Shown: positions 47,287 through 57,267, counted from the stretch's first letter. The stretch: 64,000 nucleotides of DNA from Candidatus Contendibacter sp. (GCA_029624675.1 JARSSP010000031.1:43400-107399), one strand, 5' to 3'. The notes: a model not told the origin generated them from the sequence alone. Translations and numbers: made by a program.

Positions 47287-47976
47287 TCAGGCGTCCGCCT
47301 CGCGTAGCACCACCACTGGCGTGGCGGCGGCGCGGCGGCGGGCGCGGGTGTCAAGCACGTTTTTGACGGCGATCAGGCAACCCAACCCGATGAACGCCCC
47401 CGGTGGCAGGATCGCCAGCAGGAACCCGCGATAATCGTCGATCAGATGCAGGGTCAAGCCCTTGCCAAACTCGCCGAACAGCAGATCGGCCTGGCCCAGC
47501 AGCGTTCCCTGCCCCAGGATTTCCCGAATCGCGCCTAGCAACACCAGCGCCAGCATGAAGCCCAGCCCCGTGGCGACGCCGTCCACCGCCGATTTCACCA
47601 CGCCGTTCTTGAACGCGAACGCTTCCGCCCGACCGATCACGCAGCAATTGGTCACGATCAGCGGAATGAAGATGCCCAGCACCCCGTAAAGCCCTGGCAA
47701 GAAGGCGTGCATCGCCAATTCGACGGCGGTCACCGCGCAGGCGATCACCAGGACGAAGACGGGAATCCGCACTTCCGGCCGCACCAGGGGCCGGATCAGC
47801 GAAATGGCGACATTGCATATCAGCAACACCAGCGTGGTCGCCAGGCCCAGTCCCAGGCCATTGACCACCGAGTTCGAGGTCGCCAACAACGGACACAGTC
47901 CCAGCAACGCCACGAAGCCGGTGTTCTGGGTCCATACGCCCTCCTTGAGGATTTTCAGATAGCCGCTTTCGCTCAT
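47287..47976 (-). CDS. rnfE: Rnf/Rsx complex subunit E
   Basis: The protein has 229 residues. The ATG at 47976 has AGGAG 8 bases upstream. About six TM helices are seen, with ENG...QNTGFVALLGLCPLLATSNS at the start and the conserved IPLIVTNCCVIGRAEAFAF in the middle; that Cys is in the conserved position for the membrane [2Fe-2S] site shared with RnfA. RnfE and RnfA form the inverted pair that carries electrons across the membrane. It is last in rnfABCDGE; its start overlaps the rnfG stop. Confidence 0.94.
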   Translation of the reverse strand: MSESGYLKILKEGVWTQNTGFVALLGLCPLLATSNSVVNGLGLGLATTLVLLICNVAISLIRPLVRPEVRIPVFVLVIACAVTAVELAMHAFLPGLYGVLGIFIPLIVTNCCVIGRAEAFAFKNGVVKSAVDGVATGLGFMLALVLLGAIREILGQGTLLGQADLLFGEFGKGLTLHLIDDYRGFLLAILPPGAFIGLGCLIAVKNVLDTRARRRAAATPVVVLREADA

Positions 47977-48623
47977 GATTTTTGCTCCTTCACGGGCGTC
48001 GTCGCCGGGGCGAACAACTGGGCCTGATGGGTCTGGACATACTCCAGAAACTGGCGGGTGGCCTTGACCACGGCGCGCGGGGTGATGGTGGCGCCGGTGA
48101 ACTGATCGAACGCGCCGCCGTCCTTTTTGACCTTCCAGCGCTCCGGTTCGGGATTGTTCAGGGACTTGCCGGCAAAGGCCAAGATCCACGGCGAGCGTCT
48201 TTCCTCGATGCCATCGCCCAGCCCCGGCGTTTCCTTGTGCGCCAGCACCCGCGCGCCGGCCAGTGTCCCGTCGGCGTAGACGCCGATCAGTAGTTGGATT
48301 GGTCCGCTGTAGCCGTCCGGCGCATAGGGCGTGGCGAACAGCGCCACGGGCTGGCCATCCTTGCGCGCCCGATAGACGGTGACCGGTTGGTCGGTTCCCA
48401 GCCACTCCGGCGCGGTGACTTCGATGAAATCCTCGGCGACCCGGTTGTCGTAACGATCCGTTGGCACCAGTTGGTTCAGATTCGCTTCCAGCGCCTTGCG
48501 TTGTGTTTCGGCGATGATGTCCCTGGTCGCGGTATAAGTGACGGCCACCAAACCAGTGCCCACCACGGCGAAACCCGTCAGGATCAGGGCGGCGACGCCC
48601 ATGCCGCGCGCGATGGCGTTCAT
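47973..48623 (-). CDS. rnfG: Rnf/Rsx complex subunit G
   Basis: The protein has 216 residues. One N-terminal TM helix (GVAALILTGFAVVGTGLVAV) anchors a periplasmic domain. The covalent FMN site (S/T-G-A-T) is FDQFTGATITPRAV near residue 180, with FMN bound to Thr. Its stop overlaps rnfE, and its start overlaps the rnfD stop by 4 bp. It passes electrons between RnfD and the RnfA/E pair. Confidence 0.94.
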   Translation of the reverse strand: MNAIARGMGVAALILTGFAVVGTGLVAVTYTATRDIIAETQRKALEANLNQLVPTDRYDNRVAEDFIEVTAPEWLGTDQPVTVYRARKDGQPVALFATPYAPDGYSGPIQLLIGVYADGTLAGARVLAHKETPGLGDGIEERRSPWILAFAGKSLNNPEPERWKVKKDGGAFDQFTGATITPRAVVKATRQFLEYVQTHQAQLFAPATTPVKEQKS

Positions 48624-49648
48624 CCCCGCCGTGCTCCAAAGACCCGGGGCGGGGTGTAAAGATCGATGGTGGGCGCGGCGATGTTCATCAGCAGCACCGA
48701 GAACGCCACGCCGTCGGGATAGCCGCCGAACGCGCGAATGATATAGACCAGGACGCCGATCCCCGCCCCATAAATCAGTCGGCCACGCGGAGTGGCGCTG
48801 GCGGTGACTGGATCGGTGGCGATGAAGAACGCGCCAAAAATCGCCGCGCCGCTCCACAGATGAAACCAGGGCGGCGCGTACTTTTGGGGATTGATCAGAT
48901 AGAACACGGTCGAAATCAGCGCCAGCCCGCCCAGCATCCCGGTTGGAATTCGCCAATCGGCGGCGCGCGTGTAAATCAGCCACAACCCACCGGCCAGAAA
49001 GCCCAGCACCGCCCATTCCCAGCCGTGGCCGGACACCAGTCCGAACACGGGGCTGTTGCGAATCTCGGCCACGCTGAATCCCAAGCCCATCTTGGTGCGC
49101 AGCACGTCCAGCGGGGTCGCGCCGGTCAGCGCGTCCACCACGGGCGTGCTCACGAAAATGGCCCGCAGCGTTTCCGCCAGGGTCAAGGCATGGGCCTGTC
49201 CGACGCCGCGCGGGATCAGCCAGGTGCTCATCTCGCGTGGAAACGAGATCAGCAACACCACGTAGCCCACCATCGCCGGATTGAACGGGTTGTAGCCCAG
49301 CCCGCCATACAGATGCTTGGCAACCACGATGGCGGAGAGCACGCCGATGGTCGTCAACCACCACGGCGCTAGCGGCGGTAGCGCCACCGCCAGCAGCCAG
49401 GCCGTGACCACCGCGCTGAAATCCCCCAGATGCGCCGCCAGCGGTTTGCCGCGCACCGCCAGCATCGTTGCCTCGGCGACCAGGGCCACGGCGGTGGCGA
49501 TAGCCAGATTGACCAGCACACCCCAGCCGAAGAACCAGACCAGCGCGGCAAGGCCGGGCAGCATGGCGTACAACACCCGGCGCATGACTTGGCCGACACT
49601 GGTTTCGAGCAAGACATGAGGCGAGGTGATGGTCCGGAAGCGCATCAT
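48620..49648 (-). CDS. rnfD: Rnf/Rsx complex subunit D
   Basis: The protein has 342 residues with about nine TM helices. The covalent FMN motif is DALTGATPLDVL near residue 175, and GGLGYNPFNPAMVGYVVLL is the conserved RnfD/NqrB block. A riboflavin/FMN-binding C-terminal half has IFGAFFIATDPVTASATPRG. It forms the ion-translocating membrane core. It overlaps rnfG by 4 bp and follows rnfC after 3 bp. Confidence 0.95.
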   Translation of the reverse strand: MMRFRTITSPHVLLETSVGQVMRRVLYAMLPGLAALVWFFGWGVLVNLAIATAVALVAEATMLAVRGKPLAAHLGDFSAVVTAWLLAVALPPLAPWWLTTIGVLSAIVVAKHLYGGLGYNPFNPAMVGYVVLLISFPREMSTWLIPRGVGQAHALTLAETLRAIFVSTPVVDALTGATPLDVLRTKMGLGFSVAEIRNSPVFGLVSGHGWEWAVLGFLAGGLWLIYTRAADWRIPTGMLGGLALISTVFYLINPQKYAPPWFHLWSGAAIFGAFFIATDPVTASATPRGRLIYGAGIGVLVYIIRAFGGYPDGVAFSVLLMNIAAPTIDLYTPPRVFGARRG

Positions 49649-49651
49649 CGC

Positions 49652-51124
49652 CTACCCTGTTCCACCGGTGGTTTCGGCCCCGGTTTCCGCGGCGGCGCGC
49701 GGCGGCGCTTTCTGGCGCAGCTTGGCTTCCCGCTCCTGCTTCTCGCGCTCCAGCCGTTCCTGGCGGGCTTGGTGCCGTTGTCGGGCCAGTTCGGCTTTCT
49801 CCTTCTCCTGCTCCCGCGCCCAAATTTCATTCTTGGCGTAGCGGTAGTACTGCACCAGCGGGATATGACTCGGACAAACGTAGCTGCAACAGCCGCACTC
49901 GATGCAACTGAACAAATGGTGATCGCGCGCCTTGTCGAATTCCCTGGCGCGGGCGAACCAGTACAACTGCTGCGGTAGCAGGTTGGCCGGGCAGGCGTCC
50001 ACGCAGGCGCCACAGCGGATGCAGGGCATCGCCGGTTGTTCCGGCGTCAGTTGTTCGGCACTGGCGGCGAGGATGCAGTTGGTCGCCTTGGTCACCGGTA
50101 CGGCGTCGTTGTGCAGGGCGAAGCCCATCATCGGCCCGCCCATGATCAGCCGCTCGACGCCGTCCCGATAGCCGCCGCACTGGGTGATCAACTCGGTGAA
50201 ACTCGTGCCCAGTAAGGCGTCGATATTGCGCGGACGCTGGACGTGGCCGGTGACGGTGACGATCCGGGACAGCACCGGCTCGCCGTGAGCGATGGCGCGA
50301 TGGACGGTATGGGCGGTGGCGACATTGAAGCACTGGACGCCGATGTCGAGGGGTAGACCCTGCTCCGGGATCTCCCGACCAGTCAGCAGAAAAATAAGCT
50401 GCTTGACGCTGCCACTGGGATAACGGGTCGGTACGGCCCGCACCGTGTAACCGGTGCCGGCGCAGGCGGCGGTCATGGCCGCAATCGCTTCCGGCTTGTC
50501 GTCCTCGATGCCGATCAGCACCTCGCGCGGCTCCAATAGATGCGCCATGATCGCCAGGCCGGCGACGATTTCCGCCGCCCGCTCGCGCATGATCCGATCA
50601 TCGCAGGTGATCCACGGTTCGCACTCGGCCCCGTTCAGAATCAGGGTGTCCACCCGCTCGCAATGACCGCCCGGATTGAGCTTGACCGCGCTGGGAAACA
50701 CCGCTCCGCCCAGTCCAACCACCCCGGCGTTGCGCAGAGCGTTGCGCAGATCGCTGGGATGTAGCCGGCGGTAATCCACCGGTTCGCGCTCGATCCAGCG
50801 GTCCTCGCCGTCGGTTTCGATGATCACGCACAGATCCGCCAGCCCGGAAGGGTGTGGAACCGGTCGCGGCTCCACCGCCGCCACCACGCCGGAACTCGGC
50901 GCGTGGACGGCGGCGCTGATGTAGCCGTCGGCCTGGCCGATCATTTGGCCCTTCAACACCCGGTCGCCGGGCTGGACGCTGGGCTTGGCGGCATTGCCCA
51001 TGTGCTGGCGCAGCGGTACCACCAGCCGGCGCGGCAACGGACCGGGTTCGATGGCCAATGTGTTGGATTCGGTCTTGTGACGGACGGTTTTGAGGCCACC
51101 GTGAAACGGGAACAGTCGGCTCAT
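49652..51124 (-). CDS. rnfC: Rnf/Rsx complex subunit C
   Basis: The protein has 490 residues. An NADH/FMN-binding region with [16 protein letters not shown] and [16 protein letters not shown] is followed by two [4Fe-4S] motifs, [12 protein letters not shown] and [12 protein letters not shown]. The C-terminal ~60 residues are a charged helix ([20 protein letters not shown]), as in other RnfC proteins but short. It is the cytoplasmic NADH-oxidising or -reducing subunit. It overlaps the rnfB stop by 4 bp. Confidence 0.95.
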   Translation of the reverse strand: MSRLFPFHGGLKTVRHKTESNTLAIEPGPLPRRLVVPLRQHMGNAAKPSVQPGDRVLKGQMIGQADGYISAAVHAPSSGVVAAVEPRPVPHPSGLADLCVIIETDGEDRWIEREPVDYRRLHPSDLRNALRNAGVVGLGGAVFPSAVKLNPGGHCERVDTLILNGAECEPWITCDDRIMRERAAEIVAGLAIMAHLLEPREVLIGIEDDKPEAIAAMTAACAGTGYTVRAVPTRYPSGSVKQLIFLLTGREIPEQGLPLDIGVQCFNVATAHTVHRAIAHGEPVLSRIVTVTGHVQRPRNIDALLGTSFTELITQCGGYRDGVERLIMGGPMMGFALHNDAVPVTKATNCILAASAEQLTPEQPAMPCIRCGACVDACPANLLPQQLYWFARAREFDKARDHHLFSCIECGCCSYVCPSHIPLVQYYRYAKNEIWAREQEKEKAELARQRHQARQERLEREKQEREAKLRQKAPPRAAAETGAETTGGTG

Positions 51125-51672
51125 GCGGCGGCCCGGACAGCGGCGCCGGGATAGGCCCATTTCCAGGTCGTGATGGTTTCCGCAACCGGCGTCATGTGAA
51201 TGCAGTCCACCGGGCAGGGCGCTAAGCACAATTCACAGCCGGTGCATTCGCGGGCGATGACCGTGTGCATGTGCTTGGCCGCGCCGAGAATGGCATCCAC
51301 CGGGCAGGCCTGGATGCAGAGCGTGCAGCCGATGCAACTTTGCTCGTCGATGACCGCGACCAGTTTCGGCTTCTCCATGCCATCGTCGGCGTTGGGCGGC
51401 GGCGGATCACGGCCCAGCAGATCGGCCAAGGCCGCGACGCCGTTCGCGCCACCCGGCGGACACAGATTGATCTCGGCCTCGCCGGCGGCGATGGCCTCGG
51501 CGTAGGGCCGGCAACCGGCGTAGCCGCATTGGCCACATTGGGTCTGCGGCAGGACGGCGTCGATTTTCTCGACGATGGGATTGCCCTCGACCTTGAAGCG
51601 AATCGCGGCGAAACCCAGCAACAGACCCGACGCACCCGCCAGCGCGCTCAGCGCAAGAACAGCGATAACCAT
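51121..51672 (-). CDS. rnfB: Rnf/Rsx complex ferredoxin subunit B
   Basis: The protein has 183 residues. An N-terminal TM helix ([20 protein letters not shown]) is followed by the four-Cys [4Fe-4S] motif [18 protein letters not shown] and two bacterial-ferredoxin clusters, [12 protein letters not shown] and [12 protein letters not shown]. The ATG at 51672 has AGAGG upstream. It is the electron entry point for ferredoxin. Its presence identifies the complex as Rnf rather than Na+-NQR. Confidence 0.95.
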   Translation of the reverse strand: MVIAVLALSALAGASGLLLGFAAIRFKVEGNPIVEKIDAVLPQTQCGQCGYAGCRPYAEAIAAGEAEINLCPPGGANGVAALADLLGRDPPPPNADDGMEKPKLVAVIDEQSCIGCTLCIQACPVDAILGAAKHMHTVIARECTGCELCLAPCPVDCIHMTPVAETITTWKWAYPGAAVRAAA

Positions 51673-51677
51673 TTGTT

Positions 51678-52259
51678 TCAACCTCTGACCAAGCCAGAAA
51701 AGCCCATGAACGCCAGGGACATCAGGCCCGCCGTAATCAGGGTGATGGCCGGCCCGCGAAAATGCACGGGCACGTCCGCCGCCACGATCCGTTCGCGCAT
51801 GGCCGCGAACAGCACCATCACCAGCGAAAATCCGACCGCCGCGCCAAAGCCGTACAGCGCGGACGCGATGAAATCGTGCCGTTCCTGCACGTTCAGCAAC
51901 GCCGCCGCCAGCACCGCGCAATTGGTGGTGATCAGCGGCAGATAGATACCCAGGGCCTGATACAACACGGGGCTGGTTTTGTGCACCACCATCTCGGTGA
52001 ACTGTACCACCACGGCGATGACCAGGATGAAGGCGATGGTGCGCAGGTATTCCAGTCCCAGCGGGATCAGCAGGTAATGATCGGTCAGATAGGCGCAGAC
52101 CGACGATAGGGTGAGCACGAAAGTGGTCGCCAGCCCCATGCCCATGGCGGTTTCCAGCTTGCGGGAAACCCCCAGGAACGGGCATAGACCCAGGAATTTC
52201 ACCAGAACGTAGTTGTTGACCAAGATGGTCCCGATCAGGATCAGGGCATACTCTTTCAT
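51678..52259 (-). CDS. rnfA: Rnf/Rsx complex subunit A
   Basis: The protein has 193 residues, all membrane: about six helices starting [19 protein letters not shown]. The conserved [17 protein letters not shown] holds the Cys for the membrane Fe-S site, mirroring RnfE. It is the first gene of the rnfABCDGE operon, whose genes overlap or are 3-5 bp apart; no nth follows as in E. coli. The complex couples ferredoxin and NAD(H) to Na+ or H+ movement, and may feed reductant to nitrogen fixation, SoxR reset or anaerobic redox balance. Confidence 0.95.
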   Translation of the reverse strand: MKEYALILIGTILVNNYVLVKFLGLCPFLGVSRKLETAMGMGLATTFVLTLSSVCAYLTDHYLLIPLGLEYLRTIAFILVIAVVVQFTEMVVHKTSPVLYQALGIYLPLITTNCAVLAAALLNVQERHDFIASALYGFGAAVGFSLVMVLFAAMRERIVAADVPVHFRGPAITLITAGLMSLAFMGFSGLVRG

Positions 52260-52602
52260 GGAGCGCGAGGCCTGGATAAACCGATTCGAACTTTGAATGA
52301 AGACCGCGTTGCGGGGTTCGGGTTGCGAACGTCAACCCGAAAAATCGCAAGAGGCGGTGGACGGGAATGTGGCTGCGGCTGCACGATGGGGAACGAAGCG
52401 ATGACGACCGATAATCACTAACTTATCAGATTCGCCCGTGCCCACGCTAGACCGCCTTGGCGCGAGCGGCAATTCTCGTTTTAATGCGAGCCGGTCAGGG
52501 CGGCCGAACACCGCTGACCGAAAATAGCTTGGAAAATATCGGGATTCTGATCTGGAAAACCCGAGGCAACCCCCGCGAGGGGATCAGCGAGGATTCAACC
52601 CC
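52260..52602. other. Intergenic region between rnfA and the CorA-like gene
   Basis: This 343-bp divergent region must hold both promoters. GGTCAGGGCGG and CCGCTGACC form an imperfect hairpin at about 52493-52520, and CCCCCGCGAGGGG near 52570 forms a smaller one shortly before the CorA-like GTG start. Neither is followed by a T-run. No small gene or known riboswitch was recognised. Confidence 0.4.
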
Positions 52603-54252
52603 GTGAGCGATGCCCATAAAAACCACGCTTCCCCCCTGGTCCGTCATTTCCGGCAAATCCTGCTGTGGCCCTTGCAGGTGATGCACGCTCGGGTGCGGGA
52701 ACCGCGCATTTCAAAATACTGGGAGCTGCTGGAAGCCATGGGCGAGCAGTGTCCCTGGCGAGAGGTGGCGGACGAGTTCGGCGATCCCGACGATTTTCAG
52801 GAGCGGCACTACAAGGAATTCGTCACCTTCCTGCCTTACGTGCAGCGGTTTCTCTATGGCGAAGGGATGGGCCGCGAAGGTCCGGCGGGCTACGGCAAGT
52901 CACCGATCCGCGTTTACCGCCGCCGGGATGTGGCGCGGATGCGGGTGGTGCTTGACGAGCAATCGCCGCCGGTGGTGTTCGAGGTCGCCCATGTCGATCT
53001 CTATTTTTTCTACGACATCGACATCATCATCCTGGCGGTGGAATTCTTCGCCAGGGACCTGCCGCTACCGCTGGCCCAGGATGTCTTGTTCAAGCTGGGG
53101 CGGGCCTATCCGGCGTTCTGGGAGGCCAACGGCCAGGGTGGACAATGCCCGCGCCGGGTGGAGTGGCTGGCGGCGACGGGCGAGACGCTGGCGGTGTCCG
53201 ACTACGAAGACCGGCGCAAATACCTCAATTTCGTCTGCCGGCATCGTTCCCCCAACATCGCCGCGCACTGGGATTACCTGCTGCGGCCGCTGGCCCTGTA
53301 TCATTCCGACCGCGAGGGCGTCGTTCGCTACCGGCAGATCGAGTACCACCGCATGCCGTTGCTGGCCTACCTCAGCTTCGATGACCCGCGAGTTTTGACC
53401 CGAGGTGATTTCGCGCGCCTGGCCCTGGTGACCCGCCCGGGGCCTTCCAATACCTTGCCCTACTCCGAGCGCGAACTGGCGCATTTCGAGCGGAAATATT
53501 GCTACGACAAGTTTTGGAATCCCACCGATCCGGCGCTCGGCAGCCGCTACCTGTGTTGCGGCCACGCCTTCGTCATGGTTGGCCAGGCCCATGATCAGTT
53601 CTTCACCGATGCGGAAACCGGCTTGCTGGGCCAGTTTCGCCATCAGTATTTCCTGGTCAACCTGATTGCCCATTTCCACAAGGCCACCCTCATGTTGTTT
53701 TCGGAATGGCTGGTGACGGCGATTAGCCAACTCGACATCCGGGACGTGGATTCGGTCAAAACGTTCAAGCGGGAAATTCGCCGAATCTTCGAAACTTTCC
53801 TGCGCTTCACCCACCGTTACTGGTTCCACGAGGTTTCCAATCAGGCGCAGGCCAAGGATTTGTTTCGAATGCTGACCGGGCATCTCGATACCGACCGGAT
53901 TTACCGGGATGTCAGCGAAGCGGTCAAGGAAATGGAGCACTATCTGGACAGCGATGGCCTACGCCGCCAGGCCAATACCGTGGTGCGACTGACCGTGGTC
54001 ACCACGCTGGGCTTGATCGCCACGGTTTTAACCGGCTTTCTGGGGATGAACATTTTCGACCATGCCAACGAACCGGCTTGGGTCAAGCTGTCGATCGTGG
54101 TCGGGGTTCTGATTCCCGCGATTCTGCTGGTGTTCTACGGCGTGGCCAAATCCAAGGTGCTGTCGGATTTCCTGGAAGCCCTGGCGGACGAGCGGCTGAC
54201 CTGGCGCGACAAATTGGGAGTGCTGTTCAAGGTTCGGGGGAAGCGTCCATAG
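52603..54252 (+). CDS. CorA-like magnesium-transporter-family protein with large N-terminal domain
   Basis: The protein has 549 residues from GTG 52603, with GAGG about 10 bases upstream. A long soluble N-terminal part (to ~450) ends in helical segments and two TM helices (VVTTLGLIATVLTGFLGMNI and LSIVVGVLIPAILLVFYGVA). The first ends in GMN, the signature of CorA-type channels. It is longer than ordinary CorA (~320), with an N-terminal domain I do not recognise. It may move Mg2+ or another divalent cation; a regulatory role for the extra domain is inference. Confidence 0.78.
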   Translation: MSDAHKNHASPLVRHFRQILLWPLQVMHARVREPRISKYWELLEAMGEQCPWREVADEFGDPDDFQERHYKEFVTFLPYVQRFLYGEGMGREGPAGYGKSPIRVYRRRDVARMRVVLDEQSPPVVFEVAHVDLYFFYDIDIIILAVEFFARDLPLPLAQDVLFKLGRAYPAFWEANGQGGQCPRRVEWLAATGETLAVSDYEDRRKYLNFVCRHRSPNIAAHWDYLLRPLALYHSDREGVVRYRQIEYHRMPLLAYLSFDDPRVLTRGDFARLALVTRPGPSNTLPYSERELAHFERKYCYDKFWNPTDPALGSRYLCCGHAFVMVGQAHDQFFTDAETGLLGQFRHQYFLVNLIAHFHKATLMLFSEWLVTAISQLDIRDVDSVKTFKREIRRIFETFLRFTHRYWFHEVSNQAQAKDLFRMLTGHLDTDRIYRDVSEAVKEMEHYLDSDGLRRQANTVVRLTVVTTLGLIATVLTGFLGMNIFDHANEPAWVKLSIVVGVLIPAILLVFYGVAKSKVLSDFLEALADERLTWRDKLGVLFKVRGKRP

Positions 54253-54284
54253 AATCCACTGAATTGCTTTACTGGAGAGCTTCC

Positions 54285-55100
54285 ATGCCGGAATTCACCT
54301 GCCTGACCGTTACCCTGGCCGATGCCGTCGCTCGCATCGAATTGAACCGCCCCGATAAGGCGAACGCCTTGAATGGAACCTTGTGGCGGGAAATCGGCGA
54401 AGTCTTCCGCTGGATCGACGAAACGCCCGAAGCACGGGTGGCGATTTTGAGCGGCGCGGGCCGGCATTTCTGCGCGGGCATCGACTTCGAACTCATGGGC
54501 GCGGTGCTGGATGAGGTCGGGGAACTGAGCCCGGGCCGCCGGGAAGAACGGCTGCGGCGGATCATTCTCGACTTGCAGGCGGGATTCACGGCGCTGGAGA
54601 CTTGTCGCAAGCCGATATTGGCCGCCATCCACGGGCTGTGCATCGGCGGCGGGCTGGATTTGATCGCCGCCTGCGACCTGCGCTACGCCACGGCCGACGC
54701 CGCGTTTTCGTTGAAGGAAGCGGATTTGGCCATCGTCGCTGATGTCGGCAGTCTGCACCGCCTGCCGTATCTGATCGGCGAAGGCCGGTTGCGCGAGCTG
54801 GCCTTCACCGCCCGCCAATTCGACGCCGCCGAGGCGCAAACGATGGGCTTGGTGAATCAGGTGTACGCCGACGCCGCGCAACTACGGGATGGCGTCCATG
54901 CCGTTGCCGCCAGTATCGCCGCCAAGTCGCCGCTGACGGTGCGCGGCATCAAGCAGGTGCTCAACCATGGCCGCGACCACGGGGTGGCGAGCGGGTTGGA
55001 ATATGTCGCCACCTGGAACGCCGCCATGCTGCTTTCGGATGATACCCGCGAGGCGATTGCGGCAACGATGCAAAAGAGGCAGCCGCGATTCAAGGATTGA
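54285..55100 (+). CDS. Delta3,5-Delta2,4-dienoyl-CoA isomerase-type crotonase
   Basis: The protein has 271 residues; the start at 54285 has GGAGAG upstream. It has a crotonase fold: HFCAGIDFELMG and IHGLCIGGGLDLIAACDLRY (oxyanion hole). LKEADLAIVADVGSLHRLP closely matches the ECH1 group, in which an Asp and a Glu shift two double bonds of dienoyl-CoA, needed to degrade odd-position unsaturated fatty acids. It stands alone, with no other beta-oxidation genes in the window. Enoyl-CoA hydratase is the alternative name an automatic tool might give. Confidence 0.87.
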   Translation: MPEFTCLTVTLADAVARIELNRPDKANALNGTLWREIGEVFRWIDETPEARVAILSGAGRHFCAGIDFELMGAVLDEVGELSPGRREERLRRIILDLQAGFTALETCRKPILAAIHGLCIGGGLDLIAACDLRYATADAAFSLKEADLAIVADVGSLHRLPYLIGEGRLRELAFTARQFDAAEAQTMGLVNQVYADAAQLRDGVHAVAASIAAKSPLTVRGIKQVLNHGRDHGVASGLEYVATWNAAMLLSDDTREAIAATMQKRQPRFKD

Positions 55101-55251
55101 TGGGTTGCCCGTCGCTGATGGGCCGGCGAGCGACCAAACCGTTTCCGGAGTAGCCGGGCCACTTTGTTCAGAAGAGGATTCGATGGCGCGGCCAGGCTGG
55201 AAGTCAGCGCTCACCATCGGCATGTCACGGAAACCGAGGGAGAATATCGCC

Positions 55252-56733
55252 ATGTCCGAACTAGCCTTGCAACTGATCGCCGAAAATAAGAAAACTCGCG
55301 CGCCCTTTCTGGATCTGGGGCTTTGTGGATTGACCGAAGTGCCGGAGGCGCTAGGAGAATTGACATGGCTGGAAGAAGTGTCGTTCGCACGGCATTGGTG
55401 GGACGGGGAGGTGCCGAAAGACACCAGAAATAACGGCCCCAGAAACAATATCGCCCGCCTCGCGCCCACGGCGGCCCGCAATCCCTTTGCCGGCCTGACG
55501 CGGCTCAAGAAGCTTTGGCTGGACGGTGGTCTTGCTAGCCGGACCCACCTGGAAGACCTGTCCCCGCTGGTTGGACTGGCGGGTTTGCAAACCCTCGATC
55601 TCTCGGGCACGAAGGTTACCGACCTGTCCCTGCTGGCCCGGTTGCCGGGCTTGCAAACGCTCCGCCTCACGGACACCAAGGTCACCGACCTGTCCCCGTT
55701 GGCCGGGTTGATGGAACTGCGGGTGCTCAATGTCAACTGGACGCCCGTCGCCGATCTGGCGCCCTTGGCTGGGCTAGCGCGGTTGCAAAGGCTCGGGGTC
55801 TGGAGAACGCAGGTCAGCGACCTGTCCCCGCTGGCCGGGCTAGCCGGGTTGCAATGGCTCAATGTTTCGATGACGCCGGTCGCCGATTTGTCCCCGCTGG
55901 CCGGGCTGACGGGGCTGCGAAAGCTTGAATTTTCGAGTACCCAGGTCGCCGACTTGTCCCCGCTGGCCGGGCTGGCGGAATTGCAAGAACTCAATTTCGC
56001 GTTCACGCCCGTGGCGGATCTGGCGCCCCTGGCCAAATTGACGAAGCTGCGTTGCCTTCACTTCACCAGGGCAAATGTGTCCGACCTGTCCCCCCTGGCT
56101 GGATTGAAGCACTTGCAGCGGCTCGATGTGTGCGCCACGCCAGTCGCCGACCTGTCCCCACTGGCCGGGTTGACGGAATTGCGGATGCTCGACAGCTCCA
56201 GTACGCCAGTCGCCGACCTGTCCCCACTGGCCGGGTTGACGGAACTGCAAGCGCTTAACGTTCGGAGCAAGCAGGTGACCGACTTGTCCCCCCTGGCCGG
56301 GCTGGCGCGTTTACAAGAGCTGGATATTGCGGGTACGCGGGTTACGGACCTGTCCCTACTGGCCGGGTTGACGGAACTGCGGAAACTTAGAGCCGCGCAG
56401 ACACCGGTTGCCGATCTGGCCCCTTTGTCTGGATTGGCGGGATTGCGGGAACTCAATCTCGCGGAGACGCCCGTCGCCGATGTGGCCCCATTGGCCGGGT
56501 TGGCGGAACTGCGGTTTCTCAACCTCAACGAGACGGCGGTCACCGACTTGGCGCCCCTGACGGCGTTGATAACAAGCGGCCTCCCCTTACAGTGGCACCT
56601 GGATGCATCTGAAGACGGTATTTATGTCAGAGACTGCCCGCTTACCCATCCGCCCGTCGAAATCGCCATGGAGAGCGACAAGGCCGTCCTCGATTTTTTC
56701 GAGAAAGGTAGCCCTGAAAATCCGAATGATTGA
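55252..56733 (+). CDS. Cytoplasmic leucine-rich-repeat protein, internalin-like
   Basis: The protein has 493 residues. The ATG at 55252 gives the N-terminus SELALQLIAENKKTRAPFLD, which looks like the cap of bacterial ROCO/LRR proteins; an ATG at 55184 is a possible longer start. From about residue 95 there are about fifteen 22-residue repeats of the type DLSPLAGLxxLxxLxLxxTxV, the internalin/SDS22-like class. The final ~50 residues are a cap (LHLDAS to PENPND). There is no signal peptide, anchor or enzymatic domain, so it is probably a cytoplasmic protein-protein interaction scaffold. The repeats are highly similar at DNA level (66-bp period). Confidence 0.88.
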   Translation: MSELALQLIAENKKTRAPFLDLGLCGLTEVPEALGELTWLEEVSFARHWWDGEVPKDTRNNGPRNNIARLAPTAARNPFAGLTRLKKLWLDGGLASRTHLEDLSPLVGLAGLQTLDLSGTKVTDLSLLARLPGLQTLRLTDTKVTDLSPLAGLMELRVLNVNWTPVADLAPLAGLARLQRLGVWRTQVSDLSPLAGLAGLQWLNVSMTPVADLSPLAGLTGLRKLEFSSTQVADLSPLAGLAELQELNFAFTPVADLAPLAKLTKLRCLHFTRANVSDLSPLAGLKHLQRLDVCATPVADLSPLAGLTELRMLDSSSTPVADLSPLAGLTELQALNVRSKQVTDLSPLAGLARLQELDIAGTRVTDLSLLAGLTELRKLRAAQTPVADLAPLSGLAGLRELNLAETPVADVAPLAGLAELRFLNLNETAVTDLAPLTALITSGLPLQWHLDASEDGIYVRDCPLTHPPVEIAMESDKAVLDFFEKGSPENPND

Positions 56734-56773
56734 TCTGCCCGGTGCCGACGGGACGACCCCGCCATAAAGCCAA

Positions 56774-57238
56774 TCATCGCAACTCCCTGGGCAGCGCGAA
56801 CACCACGTTTTCCTCCCGTCCCGTGCTTTCCGTCACCGCCGTGGCGCCCAATTCCCGCAGGCGGGCGATCACCTGTCGCACCAACACCTCGGGCGCCGAG
56901 GCGCCGGCGGTCACGCCGATGGCGGTCTTCCCAGCCAGCCAGGCCGGGTCGATATCCCCCGGTCCGTCGATCAGCCAGGCCGGCGTGCCCTCCTTCCCAG
57001 CCAGCTCTCGCAGCCGGTTGGAGTTGGAGCTGTTGCGCAAACCCACCACCGGTAGCAACTGGCAGTACCGCGACAGGTCCTTGACCGCGTCCTGCCGGTT
57101 CTGGGTGGCGTAGCAGATGTCGTCCTTGCGTGGCCCCTGAATTCCCGGAAAACGGGCGCGCAGGGCGGCGACGATTTGCGCGGTGTCATCCACCGACAGC
57201 GTGGTCTGGGTCACGTAGGCCAACCGGGTGTCGGGCAC
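56774..57238 (-). pseudogene. ispH: 3' half of ispH (HMBPP reductase), N-terminal half missing
   Basis: About 154 residues match the C-terminal half of Isp[32 protein letters not shown] with the third cluster Cys, [12 protein letters not shown] and [13 protein letters not shown] full IspH is about 310 residues and needs three Cys for its [4Fe-4S] cluster; two, and the usual N-terminus, are absent. Similarity begins at about 57238 behind GHEFVPDTR, and a terminator of maeB sits just upstream. It therefore looks like a truncated copy. Since IspH is essential in the MEP pathway, an intact copy must exist elsewhere. Confidence 0.85.
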
Positions 57239-57267
57239 AAACTCGTGGCCCGCTCGACGCGGCGCGC

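Noticed and set aside
47118..47354. Small minus-strand gene of 78 residues overlapping rnfE
   Set aside because: Low-complexity start inside rnfE in another frame and no domain; the alternative frame at 47152-47286 is more protein-like but has no start.
47973..49823. A 616-residue protein covering rnfG and part of rnfD
   Set aside because: Its upstream part is an out-of-frame reading of rnfD; only the part from 48623 downward is rnfG.
47287..52259. Na+-translocating NADH:quinone oxidoreductase (nqr)
   Set aside because: RnfB with its ferredoxin clusters and RnfC with two [4Fe-4S] motifs are present, and the NqrF and NqrA types are absent; gene order is rnfABCDGE.
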